Source: Candidatus Aphodoplasma excrementigallinarum
GTDB lineage: Bacteria; Bacillota; Clostridia; UBA1381; UMGS1253
Reading direction: 5' to 3'
Length of the DNA stretch: 9,775 nucleotides
Assembly (NCBI GenBank): GCA_018713805.1
Contig: DVOF01000022.1
Coordinates: 1-9,775 of the forward strand
Of this stretch, positions 1 to 7,509 are shown piece after piece. The notes under the pieces are model-generated. The model saw only the letters and a program-made list of their open reading frames with translations, was not told where the DNA came from and made no database searches. Position 1 is the first letter of the stretch; each line of letters begins with the position of its first letter. Made by a program: the position numbers and the translations under genes.

Positions 1-43
1 CCCTTATACAGCCCAAATACATAATCAATAAGGAGAGGGTAAC

Positions 44-3043
44 ATGAAAGGGAAAAAGCTGCTGGCAGGCCTTCTGTCACTTGCCATGCTGACTGGGGCC
101 GTCCCCGGCGCTGCTTTGGCAGAGGACACGGCGGAGCGGACGGTCTGGTATTACAACGACTTTGAAAGCGGAGACATCAAGACAGGCGCCAACGTCGTGC
201 CGAAATCGAATAAGATCGAGGCATATACCGACGAAGATGACAACACTTCTGTATTGATCGAGGCTTCGGGCACTGACGACTGCTACTTTGAGGCCGCCAC
301 AACCGGTATCGACTACGATAACCTCGTTGTGGACCTCTCTCTTTCAATCGTAGAGGGCGGCACCAAAGGGAACCTGCAGTTCAAAGATTCGGACAAAAAG
401 CAGGGTACATTGATGAAGTTTGACGGCGACCTCGTAACGTCTGCCGGCAGCGGCAAAGAACTCGGTAAACTAAAAGAGGGCAAATGGCTTGATATATCAT
501 TTGCCATCGACTTTACGAACCGGACATATTCGACCTATGTAGACGGCGAGCAAGTGGAGAAAGGCGTTGCACTCGGCGGCGAGGTGGCAAAAAACTTCAT
601 TAACATGCGCCTTTATATCTATGGCGGTTCAACCGGCGACATCCTGCTCGACAATTTTGCTTTGTATGAAGGAACGGAACCGCGTGACGTATCCGACGAA
701 TATGAACCGGCTCCGACAATGACACCAGTCGGCCCCGGCAAAAACTATGAACTCAACACAGCTAACATGACAAAGCTCGACGGCGGCGTTGCGCTTCTGC
801 TCGACTATGCAAATGCATATGCAAACAATACGCTGACCAAGGTTGACCCGGAAAACGAAGCGGTTGTACCGTTTACGGAAAACGACCGCACGCTCGTCCC
901 GCTCCGGTTTATCTCCGAGAGTGTCGGCGCTGAGGTAGGCTGGGACGAAGCAACACAGACAGCTACCGTGACCGGCGAAGGCAAAAATATTACCCTTACG
1001 CTCGGACAGGCGGAGATGTACGTTGACGGCCAGGCCGTTGCGCTCGATGCGGCGGCAGCCTCCTACAATGACCGTACCATGCTCCCGCTGCGCGCGCTTG
1101 TTGAGGCGCTCGGCAAGAACGTATATTGGGATGAGCGCGGCCTGATTCTTATTACAGAACCGGACATCACGCTCGACGCTGAAGTGGATGCTCGCCTCAT
1201 CGGAGCCATGTATGGATATTTGAAGACGGGTACGCTGGCGCTTAACTATGCCGTAGCGCCGACTTTTACACAAGATATCATTGACGATGCAATTGCAACA
1301 CGGCCAATCAGTTACAAGAGCGGCGCAAACGCTGCGGCGGGTGAAAAGGGGTCAAAAGCGCTCTATTATCTGACGCTTTCTGAATATCTTGGCATGAATC
1401 TTTCCGCGACGGACGGAACAACGGCCAAGGAAGCCGCACTTACCCAGCTGCGTGCTCTGGTTGGCGGCGGCAACGAGCCGTTTGCGTGCGTAGGCTGCTA
1501 CTGGAGCCACGCAGTTGTTGCGGCTGACCTCGTTTTGGTAAAGAATACCCCGTCGATCTACGACGAGCTGACGCAGGATGAAAAGGACCGCATGGACTGG
1601 CTGATGCGGGCGCTTGCCGTTGCAGGCAACTGGGGCTTCAACGACGAGAACAATTACTCCACGGGTACAGACCTGATGGGTAACTTCGGTAAAACGTGGA
1701 ACCCGAACTACCGCAACGCGTACCTGCCGGTTGTACTGTCCGGCGCAATGTACTTCGGCGCAGAGGAGCTTGATGAAATCTTTACCTCGTTTAGCTATGA
1801 CGAATACATGGCAAAATTCGACGAATATGGTTTTACAAACATTAAGGAAGCTTGGGAGCCAGCCGGCAAAGATGCAATGGAGAACGGCGGCGAGGTGACG
1901 CTGCTCGGCGGTATCGGCGCAAGCGGCATGGTAGCCGGCCAGAGCGGCGGCAGCGGCAAAGGCGTCAAGATCCCGTTCAAGTACAACGGCATGGGCCTCG
2001 ATCAGATCGAAGAAATCTATATTAACCTGATGAATTACACCTACGGCAAGGTAGTTCAGAGCACCTATGGCGTAGAAGGCCAGGCAGACTACAGCTACAT
2101 CATCTCCGGCAAGACGTCCCCCTATGAGGGCTATAACGGCATGATGACCGAATTTGCAGGCAGCGACGGCAGCGGCCTTCGCAGTAATGCAGGCTACGGC
2201 TACGACAGCTTCATGAGTATTGTTCCGACGCTGGCGAACCTGAAACTGTTTGGCATTTGGGATTCCTCCTCAGAAGCGCAGCAGGCAGCCGATGTGCTGA
2301 TGTATGTCGGCAACAACGACCTTATCTTCAAAATGCAGGAGGGGTACCACGGTTATTCGACCGGCAGCGTACACGAAGTATACGAGTACAGCTCTGTCAG
2401 CCGCGGTTATGCAATGGATAAGGATATCTGGCGTGCGTTCCACAACTTTGAAACAACGCCGACTACGATTGCAACAGACCCGAACGCAGTTATACTCCCG
2501 AATATGCCGGACGCAGACCCGAAGGATGGCGTAACAGAGGCGCCGGAGGGCGCGCTCGTGCCGGGCATGTACACCGGCAAGTTCCCGGAGGAATCTTATA
2601 TCCGGCTTGATAAGGCTTATACCGGCGACGTAACGGCGGAGTTTGACCTCGTGCTGGGGCCGGAGGTAGACGCTGACTTTGACGGCGTCATCATGTACGA
2701 CAGTGCAGATTCGTCTGAGGAGACGTATCAGAAGGTAAACGCACTCATTCAGCTTAAGAGCGGCACGATCAACATTATGGACGGTGCCGGTTACAAGCCG
2801 ACGGAGTTCCAGACGATTGCAAATTATCGTTATCACTTCAGAGTACAAATGAACGCAGAGACGAAGAAGTGGAGCGTATGGATTACGCCGACCTATCCGG
2901 AGCAGGGCGAAGAAACACTGGTTGCGGAGAACTATTCTTTCCGCACGGGCGCCGACGCGATCTCCGACATTGGAACGCTGATCCTGATTCAGGCTACGGA
3001 TTTTGGCAGCTACTGGATCGAGAACCATACGGTTACAGAATAA
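44..3043 (+). CDS. Secreted multidomain protein: LamG-like / Cu-amine-oxidase-N stalk / helical core / LamG-like; probable polysaccharide-acting enzyme
   Basis: 999 residues. The start is supported by AGGAG at 31-35, eight bases before ATG. Residues 1-26 are a signal peptide (KGKK, hydrophobic stretch, AALA cleavage site), so the protein is exported. Residues about 33-210 look like a concanavalin/LamG beta-sandwich (YYNDFESG near the start, LLDNFALYEG at the end). Residues about 235-372 are a copper-amine-oxidase-N type stalk with two repeated motifs, RTLVPLRFISESVG (282-295) and RTMLPLRALVEALG (344-357), each followed by a W-D-E. Residues about 375-800 are mostly helical, rich in aromatic residues, Asn and Gly, with conserved-looking NDENNYSTGTDLMGNFG (533-549), NPNYRNAYLP and EGYHGYSTGSVHEVY (766-780). 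This recalls alpha/alpha-toroid polysaccharide lyases, but I cannot name a family. Residues about 838-999 form a second beta-sandwich. There is no LPXTG or SLH anchor. Signal peptide and stalk are secure; enzymatic function is inference. Confidence 0.85.
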   Translation: MKGKKLLAGLLSLAMLTGAVPGAALAEDTAERTVWYYNDFESGDIKTGANVVPKSNKIEAYTDEDDNTSVLIEASGTDDCYFEAATTGIDYDNLVVDLSLSIVEGGTKGNLQFKDSDKKQGTLMKFDGDLVTSAGSGKELGKLKEGKWLDISFAIDFTNRTYSTYVDGEQVEKGVALGGEVAKNFINMRLYIYGGSTGDILLDNFALYEGTEPRDVSDEYEPAPTMTPVGPGKNYELNTANMTKLDGGVALLLDYANAYANNTLTKVDPENEAVVPFTENDRTLVPLRFISESVGAEVGWDEATQTATVTGEGKNITLTLGQAEMYVDGQAVALDAAAASYNDRTMLPLRALVEALGKNVYWDERGLILITEPDITLDAEVDARLIGAMYGYLKTGTLALNYAVAPTFTQDIIDDAIATRPISYKSGANAAAGEKGSKALYYLTLSEYLGMNLSATDGTTAKEAALTQLRALVGGGNEPFACVGCYWSHAVVAADLVLVKNTPSIYDELTQDEKDRMDWLMRALAVAGNWGFNDENNYSTGTDLMGNFGKTWNPNYRNAYLPVVLSGAMYFGAEELDEIFTSFSYDEYMAKFDEYGFTNIKEAWEPAGKDAMENGGEVTLLGGIGASGMVAGQSGGSGKGVKIPFKYNGMGLDQIEEIYINLMNYTYGKVVQSTYGVEGQADYSYIISGKTSPYEGYNGMMTEFAGSDGSGLRSNAGYGYDSFMSIVPTLANLKLFGIWDSSSEAQQAADVLMYVGNNDLIFKMQEGYHGYSTGSVHEVYEYSSVSRGYAMDKDIWRAFHNFETTPTTIATDPNAVILPNMPDADPKDGVTEAPEGALVPGMYTGKFPEESYIRLDKAYTGDVTAEFDLVLGPEVDADFDGVIMYDSADSSEETYQKVNALIQLKSGTINIMDGAGYKPTEFQTIANYRYHFRVQMNAETKKWSVWITPTYPEQGEETLVAENYSFRTGADAISDIGTLILIQATDFGSYWIENHTVTE

Positions 3044-3046
3044 AGG

Positions 3047-3084
3047 AAATAAAAAAGACCGGAGCTTTCCGGTCTTTTTTATTT
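3047..3084. terminator. Bidirectional Rho-independent terminator between the secreted-protein gene and tex
   Basis: A perfect 17-bp inverted repeat (3047-3063 with 3068-3084) surrounds the four-base loop GCTT. The core arms are GACCGGA and TCCGGTC, flanked by six A on the left and six T on the right, so either strand gives a GC stem followed by a U run. It begins three bases after the stop codon of the + gene and ends five bases before the stop codon of tex, which fits one element ending both convergent transcripts. Confidence 0.93.
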
Positions 3085-3089
3085 CTGCC

Positions 3090-5246
3090 TTATCCCTTCT
3101 CCGGCCGTTTCATGGTCAGCGAAATCCGCTTCTTTTCCACATCTACGCCTATCACCCACACGTCGACCACGTCGCCGACCTGCAGCACCTCTGACGGATG
3201 CTTGATATACCGGTTCGTAATCTGCGAAATATGCACCAGCCCGTCCTGATGGACGCCGATATCGACAAACGCGCCGAAGTCGACGACGTTGCGCACTGTG
3301 CCCTTCATCTGCATACCGGGCTTTAAATCCTTCATATCCATTACGTCCGTGCGCAGCATGGGCGGCGGCAGCTCGTCGCGTACGTCGCGCCCCGGCTTGG
3401 ACAGCTCCTCGACAATGTCGCGCAGCGTGGGCACGCCGACGCCGCACGCCTGCGCTGCCTTTGCCGCGCCCATCTCCTTCACTTTTTCCGCAAGGCCGGC
3501 CGCACTCCCCCGCGCCACGTCCTCCTTTTGATATCCAAACAGCGCGAGCAGCTCCTGCGCCGCTTCATACGACTCCGGATGGACGCCCGTGTTGTCGAGC
3601 ACATTTTTCGCGCCCGGTATGCGCAGAAAGCCTGCGCACTGCTCGTACGCCTTCGGGCCGAGCTTTGCGACCTTTTTGAGCTGCGGCCTCGCCGTAAATG
3701 CGCCGTTCTCCTCCCGGTAGGCCACGACATTCTGCGCCACAGCGGCCGACAGGCCGGACACATACGACAGCAGCGGTGCCGACGCGGTGTTGAGGTCGAC
3801 GCCGACCCGGTTGACACAGTCTTCGACAACACCGGCCAGCGTTTCGTCGAGCTGTTTTTGCGGCATGTCGTGCTGGTATTGGCCCACGCCGACAGATTTC
3901 GGGTCGATTTTGACGAGTTCGGCGAGTGGGTCCTGGAGCCGCCGCGCAATTGAGACCGCGCTGCGCAGCGAAACGTCAAACTCCGGAAACTCCTGCGCGC
4001 CGAGCTTCGAGGCCGAATAGACCGACGCGCCCGCCTCGTTGACCACCATGTACGACACCGGGCGTCCGACCTCGCGCAGCAGCTCTGCGACAAAAATCTC
4101 CGACTCCTTCGACGCGGTGCCGTTCCCGATTGCAATGACGTCGACCTTATGCTTTTCAATAAGCTGTTTGAGCTTTGCCTTCGCTTCTTCCACTTTGTTC
4201 TGCGGCGGCGTCGGATAGACGACCGTCGTGTCGAGCACCTTGCCCGTCGCGTCCACGACAGCGATCTTGCACCCCGTCCGGTACGCCGGGTCAAACCCGA
4301 GCGCCACCTTGCCCTTGATGGGCGGCTGCATCAACAGCGCTTTCAGGTTTAAGCCAAATATTTTGATCGCCTGCGCGTCAGCGCGCTCTGTCAGGGCAGA
4401 GCGGACTTCCCGCTCGAGCGACGGCGCAATCAGCCGCTTGTACGCGTCCTCAACCGCCTCGGCATAGTAATCGTCCGTGACGCTCTTTCCCGTCAGGAAC
4501 ATCCGCGTGAGGCTCTCCACCGCGCGCGCCGCGTCCACCTCGACGCCGACCTTCAAGTATCCTTCCTTTTCGCCGCGGTTGATGGCAAGCACCCGGTGGG
4601 ACGGCACCTTTGCCGCCGGCTCGCTGTAGCCGTAGTACGTCGCATAGACGGAGTCCTCCTCCTTTGCCGCCGCAGCGGTCAGCAGCGCCGTCCGCTCATA
4701 CAGCTCCCGCAGCATCTGCCGTGCCTGCGCGTCGTCGGATACCATCTCCGCGATAATGTCCTGCGCGCCTGCGACCGCCTCCTGTGCGCTTGCCACGCCT
4801 TTTTCCTCATCTATATACTTCTCTGCCTCCGACAACAGGTCGCCGCTGCGCATGGCCTGCGAAACAATCAGCTTTGCCAGCGGCTCGAGCCCGCGCTCCC
4901 GTGCGACTGTGGCGCGCGTGCGCCGCTTCTGCTTGAACGGGCGGTAGATATCCTCCAGGCGCGCAAGCGTCTGCGCCGCCTCAATGTCGGCGCGCAGATC
5001 GTCGGTCATCTTCCCCTGTTCGGTGATTGCGCCGATGACCTCCTCCTTGCGCTTTTCCAGGTTGCGCAAGTATCCGAGCCGTTCGTGCAGCTCCCGCAAT
5101 ACCTGGTCGTCGCACGAGCCGGTCATCTCCTTGCGGTAGCGGGCGATAAACGGGATCGTGTTGCCCTCGTCGATCAGCGCTACAATATTTTTTGCATATT
5201 CCGGCTTGAGCTGAAATTCTTTTGCAAGCTGCGCCTGTATATCCAT
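3090..5246 (-). CDS. tex: Tex, S1-domain RNA-binding transcriptional accessory protein
   Basis: 718 residues, the usual length for Tex. The start has GGAGGAG (5254-5260) seven bases upstream. The helical N-terminal region carries IPFIARYRKEMTG (31-43) and LEDIYRPFKQKRRTRAT (97-113), both Tex hallmarks. A YqgF-like RNase H fold follows: GFDPAYRTGCKIAVVD (317-332), IGNGTASKESE (373-383), NEAGASVYSAS (403-413) and SVGVGQYQHD (451-460). Next are helix-hairpin-helix DNA-binding segments (about 478-560) and a C-terminal S1 RNA-binding domain (about 642-713, with GTVRNVVDFGAFVDIG). Tex is a cytoplasmic nucleic-acid-binding protein linked to transcription and, in some species, toxin gene expression; its exact biochemical role is not settled. 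The gene is convergent with the secreted-protein gene and lies 57 bp downstream of the methyltransferase gene on the same strand. No clear promoter is visible in that gap, so co-transcription is plausible. Confidence 0.97.
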   Translation of the reverse strand: MDIQAQLAKEFQLKPEYAKNIVALIDEGNTIPFIARYRKEMTGSCDDQVLRELHERLGYLRNLEKRKEEVIGAITEQGKMTDDLRADIEAAQTLARLEDIYRPFKQKRRTRATVARERGLEPLAKLIVSQAMRSGDLLSEAEKYIDEEKGVASAQEAVAGAQDIIAEMVSDDAQARQMLRELYERTALLTAAAAKEEDSVYATYYGYSEPAAKVPSHRVLAINRGEKEGYLKVGVEVDAARAVESLTRMFLTGKSVTDDYYAEAVEDAYKRLIAPSLEREVRSALTERADAQAIKIFGLNLKALLMQPPIKGKVALGFDPAYRTGCKIAVVDATGKVLDTTVVYPTPPQNKVEEAKAKLKQLIEKHKVDVIAIGNGTASKESEIFVAELLREVGRPVSYMVVNEAGASVYSASKLGAQEFPEFDVSLRSAVSIARRLQDPLAELVKIDPKSVGVGQYQHDMPQKQLDETLAGVVEDCVNRVGVDLNTASAPLLSYVSGLSAAVAQNVVAYREENGAFTARPQLKKVAKLGPKAYEQCAGFLRIPGAKNVLDNTGVHPESYEAAQELLALFGYQKEDVARGSAAGLAEKVKEMGAAKAAQACGVGVPTLRDIVEELSKPGRDVRDELPPPMLRTDVMDMKDLKPGMQMKGTVRNVVDFGAFVDIGVHQDGLVHISQITNRYIKHPSEVLQVGDVVDVWVIGVDVEKKRISLTMKRPEKG

Positions 5247-5265
5247 CTTTCTTCTCCTCCCTCTT

Positions 5266-5282
5266 CCAACAAAGCATGTTGG
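5266..5282 (-). other. Small hairpin in the methyltransferase-tex gap
   Basis: CCAACA and TGTTGG form a six-base-pair stem around a five-base loop, six bases upstream of the tex ribosome binding site. No T run follows on the minus strand (the next bases are GAAGAGGG), so it does not look like an intrinsic terminator. It may mark an mRNA processing or translation-influencing structure between the two genes, or be chance. Confidence 0.3.
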
Positions 5283-5303
5283 GAATATACAATCGGTTTT
5301 CGG

Positions 5304-6089
5304 TTACTTTCTGCAAATAAACAGCCCATATTCTTTCGGAACGCGCAATACGCCCCCAACCATCTTTTTCTCCAAAGCTGCTTTTACGGTTTCCCGTCCA
5401 AGCCCCGCAACCGCCGATATTCCCGTTAAAGAGTCTATGTAATCGAGCATATCCTCTAAGTTCGTCACAGCCAGAGAATCCTCGTAATCGAATCTCTGCA
5501 CATTGGAAAAATATTTTTTTAAAATCCCTTCCCCGTTTTGCAGGGTAAACTGTTTGTTTGTCGTATCTGCGACGCCATACGCTTGCAGCGTGCGCGCTAA
5601 AAACGGGACAATCCCGTCCTCGCCATGCGTCGTGCAGTAAAAGCGCCCCTCGTCCGACAAGACGCGCCGAACCTCGGATAAAGCTTTCTCAATATCCGGC
5701 ACATGATACAGCATCATATTGGCAATTACGCCCCCGAAGCGGCCAGTTTCGTACGGGATATCTTCAATATCCACTACGCCATACGAAACATTTTTAGGAA
5801 CGCCCAGCGTATTTTTCGCAGAAGAGACCATGCCCTCGGAAATGTCTGTGAGCAACAGGTGAACATTTTTATCCAGAAAATGCAGGTGATCTCTCCACAT
5901 CTCCCCCGTACCGCACCCAAGCTCTAACACCTCCGAACCCGGTCGAAAAGCGTAATGCGAAGCGATCCAGTTTCCAAACCCGAATTGATTTATCGAATAC
6001 TTTTTATGAATGGAAATCCGCGCGCTGAGGTTGTCCGCCGTCCTGTACTGCTCCCCCACGGCTTTGCGCCGATTCATTGCTTCTTCCAT
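5304..6089 (-). CDS. Class I SAM-dependent methyltransferase (Methyltransf_11-like)
   Basis: 261 residues from the chosen start. The ATG at 6089 is preferred because GAGGAGG lies eight bases upstream and a promoter lies just beyond. The frame stays open to an ATG at 6236, but that start lies upstream of the predicted transcription start. Motif I is VLELGCGTGE (54-63), the SAM-binding glycine loop. LLTDIS (79-84) supplies the acidic residue for the ribose. VVDIEDIPY (105-113) and VIANMMLYHVPD (121-132) match motif II, and LSEVRRVLSDEGRFY (137-151) matches motif III. The fold is therefore secure, but the substrate (small molecule, lipid or other) cannot be read from it. It is probably cytoplasmic, with no signal or membrane segment. 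The gene is AT-richer than its neighbours, which may indicate acquisition or low expression. Confidence 0.9.
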   Translation of the reverse strand: MEEAMNRRKAVGEQYRTADNLSARISIHKKYSINQFGFGNWIASHYAFRPGSEVLELGCGTGEMWRDHLHFLDKNVHLLLTDISEGMVSSAKNTLGVPKNVSYGVVDIEDIPYETGRFGGVIANMMLYHVPDIEKALSEVRRVLSDEGRFYCTTHGEDGIVPFLARTLQAYGVADTTNKQFTLQNGEGILKKYFSNVQRFDYEDSLAVTNLEDMLDYIDSLTGISAVAGLGRETVKAALEKKMVGGVLRVPKEYGLFICRK

Positions 6090-6097
6090 AACTGCTG

Positions 6098-6104
6098 CCT
6101 CCTC
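6098..6104 (-). promoter_or_regulatory. Ribosome binding site that fixes the methyltransferase start
   Basis: GAGGAGG on the minus strand lies eight bases from the ATG at 6089. It decides between this start and the upstream in-frame ATG at 6236, which would add 49 residues with no recognisable domain. Confidence 0.85.
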
Positions 6105-6134
6105 AAAAATAGAATTGGTCGGTACATACAAAAA

Positions 6135-6164
6135 ATTATAGCACACTTTTCTTAGAAAAATCAA
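6135..6164 (-). promoter_or_regulatory. Sigma-A-type promoter for the methyltransferase (and possibly tex)
   Basis: On the minus strand TTGATT (6164-6159), an 18-base spacer and TATAAT (6140-6135) are followed by a leader of about 40 bases to the ATG. The three bases before the -10 are TGC, which is an extended -10 (TGn). The spacer carries AAAAGTGT, shared with the opposing promoter. Confidence 0.8.
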
Positions 6165-6172
6165 ATCTTTCC

Positions 6173-6187
6173 CCCGCCGCGGGCGGG
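6173..6187. repeat. GC-rich palindrome between the divergent promoters
   Basis: CCCGCC, a three-base centre GCG, then GGCGGG: six-base arms in an otherwise AT-rich intergenic stretch. It sits nine bases upstream of the leftward -35 and 34 bases upstream of the rightward -35, where a shared operator could act on both promoters. No regulator can be named, and a cruciform or chance explanation is possible. Confidence 0.45.
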
Positions 6188-6221
6188 ATGTAAATTTTCT
6201 GTGCAAAAAATCGAAAAAGAG

Positions 6222-6250
6222 TTGATTTCTTTCCAAAAGTGTATTAGAAT
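6222..6250 (+). promoter_or_regulatory. Sigma-A-type promoter for the Gfo/Idh/MocA oxidoreductase
   Basis: TTGATT (6222-6227), a spacer of exactly 17 bases, then TAGAAT (6245-6250). Transcription would begin near 6257, giving a leader of about 60 bases before the ATG at 6319. The spacer and -10 resemble the divergent methyltransferase promoter. Confidence 0.78.
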
Positions 6251-6273
6251 AATGGGGAGTAATTTGGAAGGTT

Positions 6274-6288
6274 TGCCCGAAACGGGCA
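6274..6288 (+). promoter_or_regulatory. Palindrome or hairpin in the leader of the Gfo/Idh/MocA gene
   Basis: TGCCCG, loop AAA, CGGGCA: a perfect six-base-pair stem with a three-base loop, about 18-32 bases downstream of the predicted transcription start and 15 bases upstream of the AGGAG ribosome binding site (6304-6308). No T run follows, so it is not a terminator. It could be a repressor operator in DNA or a stabilising 5' hairpin in RNA; the sequence alone does not decide. Confidence 0.45.
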
Positions 6289-6318
6289 TAAATTTAGTAA
6301 AAGAGGAGAGAGCAAGCA

Positions 6319-7497
6319 ATGGCAAATGAAGATGCAATCCTGAACCAATTCAAAAACGTTGCTGACGAGAGCGTTGCGGTAGACGCAAGCAAGCGCCTCC
6401 GCGTCGGTATCATCGGTACCGGCTGGATCGCGGACGCGCATATGGAGCAGTACAAGAAGATGCCCGACGTAGATATCGTAGCGGGCGCGGACCTTGTTCC
6501 GGGCAAAGCGGAAGCGTTCTTTAAAAAGCACGGCGTAGAGGGCGTAAAGTGCTACCCGAGCCACAAGGAAATGCTCGACGACGAGAGCCTGAAGCTCGAC
6601 GCTGTCAGCGTGTGCACCTACAACATGACGCATGCCGAGTGTACGATTTACGCGCTGGATAAGGGCGTAAACGTCCTGCTCGAGAAGCCGATGTGCGTAA
6701 CGACGGAAGAAGCGATCGAAATCCTGCGTGCAGAAAAGCGCAGCGGCAAGGTCCTTTCGATCGGGTTCCAGCCGCGCTTTGACCCGAACATGCAGATGGT
6801 AAAGGCTGTTGTAGAGTCGGGCGTGCTCGGACAGATTTATTACATACAGACGGGCGGCGGCCGCCGGCGCGGTATCCCGACGCCGTTCGGCACGACGTTT
6901 ATCGAGAAGGAAACGGGCGGCATCGGCGCGCTGGGCGACATCGGCTGCTACTCGCTCGATATGGTATTAAACGCGATCGGCTATCCGAAGCCGCTTACGG
7001 TTACGGGTTATAAGTCCGATTTCTTCGGCAAGGACCCGAACTACTGCGGGTATCCGAAGTCGAAGCGGGCTGAATATGCAAAGAAGTTTGGCGTAGACGA
7101 CTTTGCGGCCGGCTTTATCCGCCTGGAGGGCGGCATCATCCTCGACTTCCGTATCGCATGGGCAATGAACCTCGACACGTCAGGCGATACGATCATCATG
7201 GGGACAAAGGCCAGCCTACGTATCCCGTCGACCGAGTGCTGGAACGGCTCCATCGGCGGCCCGCTCAAGATTTACAGCGAGGTTGGCGGCGAGCAGGTTG
7301 AGACGGAGATCCCAATGAAGGAAAGCGATGTAAACTGCTTTGAGGTCAAGGTTCGCTCCTTCCTCGACGCGATCAAAAACGGCGGCGAGGCTCCTGTTCC
7401 GGCAAGCCAGATCCTCTACAACCAGGCAATCCTCGACGGCATTATGAAGTCGTCCGAGCTTGGTCATGAGATTGAGATCCAGATCCCGGAAATCTAA
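6319..7497 (+). CDS. Gfo/Idh/MocA family NAD(P)-dependent oxidoreductase
   Basis: 392 residues, normal for the family. AGGAG at 6304-6308 supports the start. About 26 residues precede the Rossmann fold, whose dinucleotide loop is VGIIGTGWIADAH (29-41). LLEKPM (120-125) holds the conserved catalytic lysine K123 of the EKP motif. GDIGCYSLD (206-214) matches the substrate-side D-x-G-x-H/Y motif, with Tyr211 in the His/Tyr position. The C-terminal half is the family's open beta-sheet domain (for example FIRLEGGIILDFRIAW, 266-281). Family members oxidise or reduce sugars, inositols and related polyols in the cytoplasm with NAD(P). The exact substrate is unknown. The gene has its own promoter, a structured leader and a strong terminator, so it looks monocistronic. 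Its Val codons favour GTA/GTT, unlike tex, which may mean high expression. Confidence 0.95.
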   Translation: MANEDAILNQFKNVADESVAVDASKRLRVGIIGTGWIADAHMEQYKKMPDVDIVAGADLVPGKAEAFFKKHGVEGVKCYPSHKEMLDDESLKLDAVSVCTYNMTHAECTIYALDKGVNVLLEKPMCVTTEEAIEILRAEKRSGKVLSIGFQPRFDPNMQMVKAVVESGVLGQIYYIQTGGGRRRGIPTPFGTTFIEKETGGIGALGDIGCYSLDMVLNAIGYPKPLTVTGYKSDFFGKDPNYCGYPKSKRAEYAKKFGVDDFAAGFIRLEGGIILDFRIAWAMNLDTSGDTIIMGTKASLRIPSTECWNGSIGGPLKIYSEVGGEQVETEIPMKESDVNCFEVKVRSFLDAIKNGGEAPVPASQILYNQAILDGIMKSSELGHEIEIQIPEI

Positions 7498-7509
7498 TTT
7501 TGTGTATAC

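Larger units (their letters stand above)
6135..6250. repeat. Inverted near-copies of a promoter segment in the divergent gap
   Basis: The minus-strand segment 6170-6135 and the plus-strand segment 6216-6250 align over 36 columns with 27 identities and one gap. Shared blocks are AAAGA, TTGATTT, AAAAGTGT and the TAnAAT -10. The copies face away from each other, with 45 bases between them. Because the identity covers the spacer as well as the -35 and -10 boxes, it goes beyond what two sigma-A promoters would share by function alone. Confidence 0.6.

Noticed and set aside
629..1273. 214-codon minus-strand open frame inside the secreted-protein gene, and a similar 252-codon frame at 2270-3028
   Set aside because: Both lie antisense to a gene with a signal peptide and clear domains, have low-complexity or meaningless translations, and lack ribosome binding sites. 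They are codon-bias shadows.
1937..1969. Walker-A-like segment GQSGGSGKG in the secreted protein
   Set aside because: The residue after GK is Gly, not Ser/Thr, there is no Walker B, and the protein is exported. It is more likely a flexible Gly/Ser loop.
5266..5282. Hairpin between the methyltransferase and tex genes read as a terminator
   Set aside because: The stem is only six base pairs with no following T run, so it does not separate the two genes' transcription.
4596..5429. 277-codon plus-strand open frame across the start of tex
   Set aside because: Antisense to a fully conserved Tex N-terminus and running into the neighbouring gene; the translation resembles no protein.
6087..6236. 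Upstream in-frame start (ATG at 6236) for the methyltransferase
   Set aside because: The extension covers the predicted promoter at 6135-6164 and adds no domain, while the ATG at 6089 has an ideal ribosome binding site.
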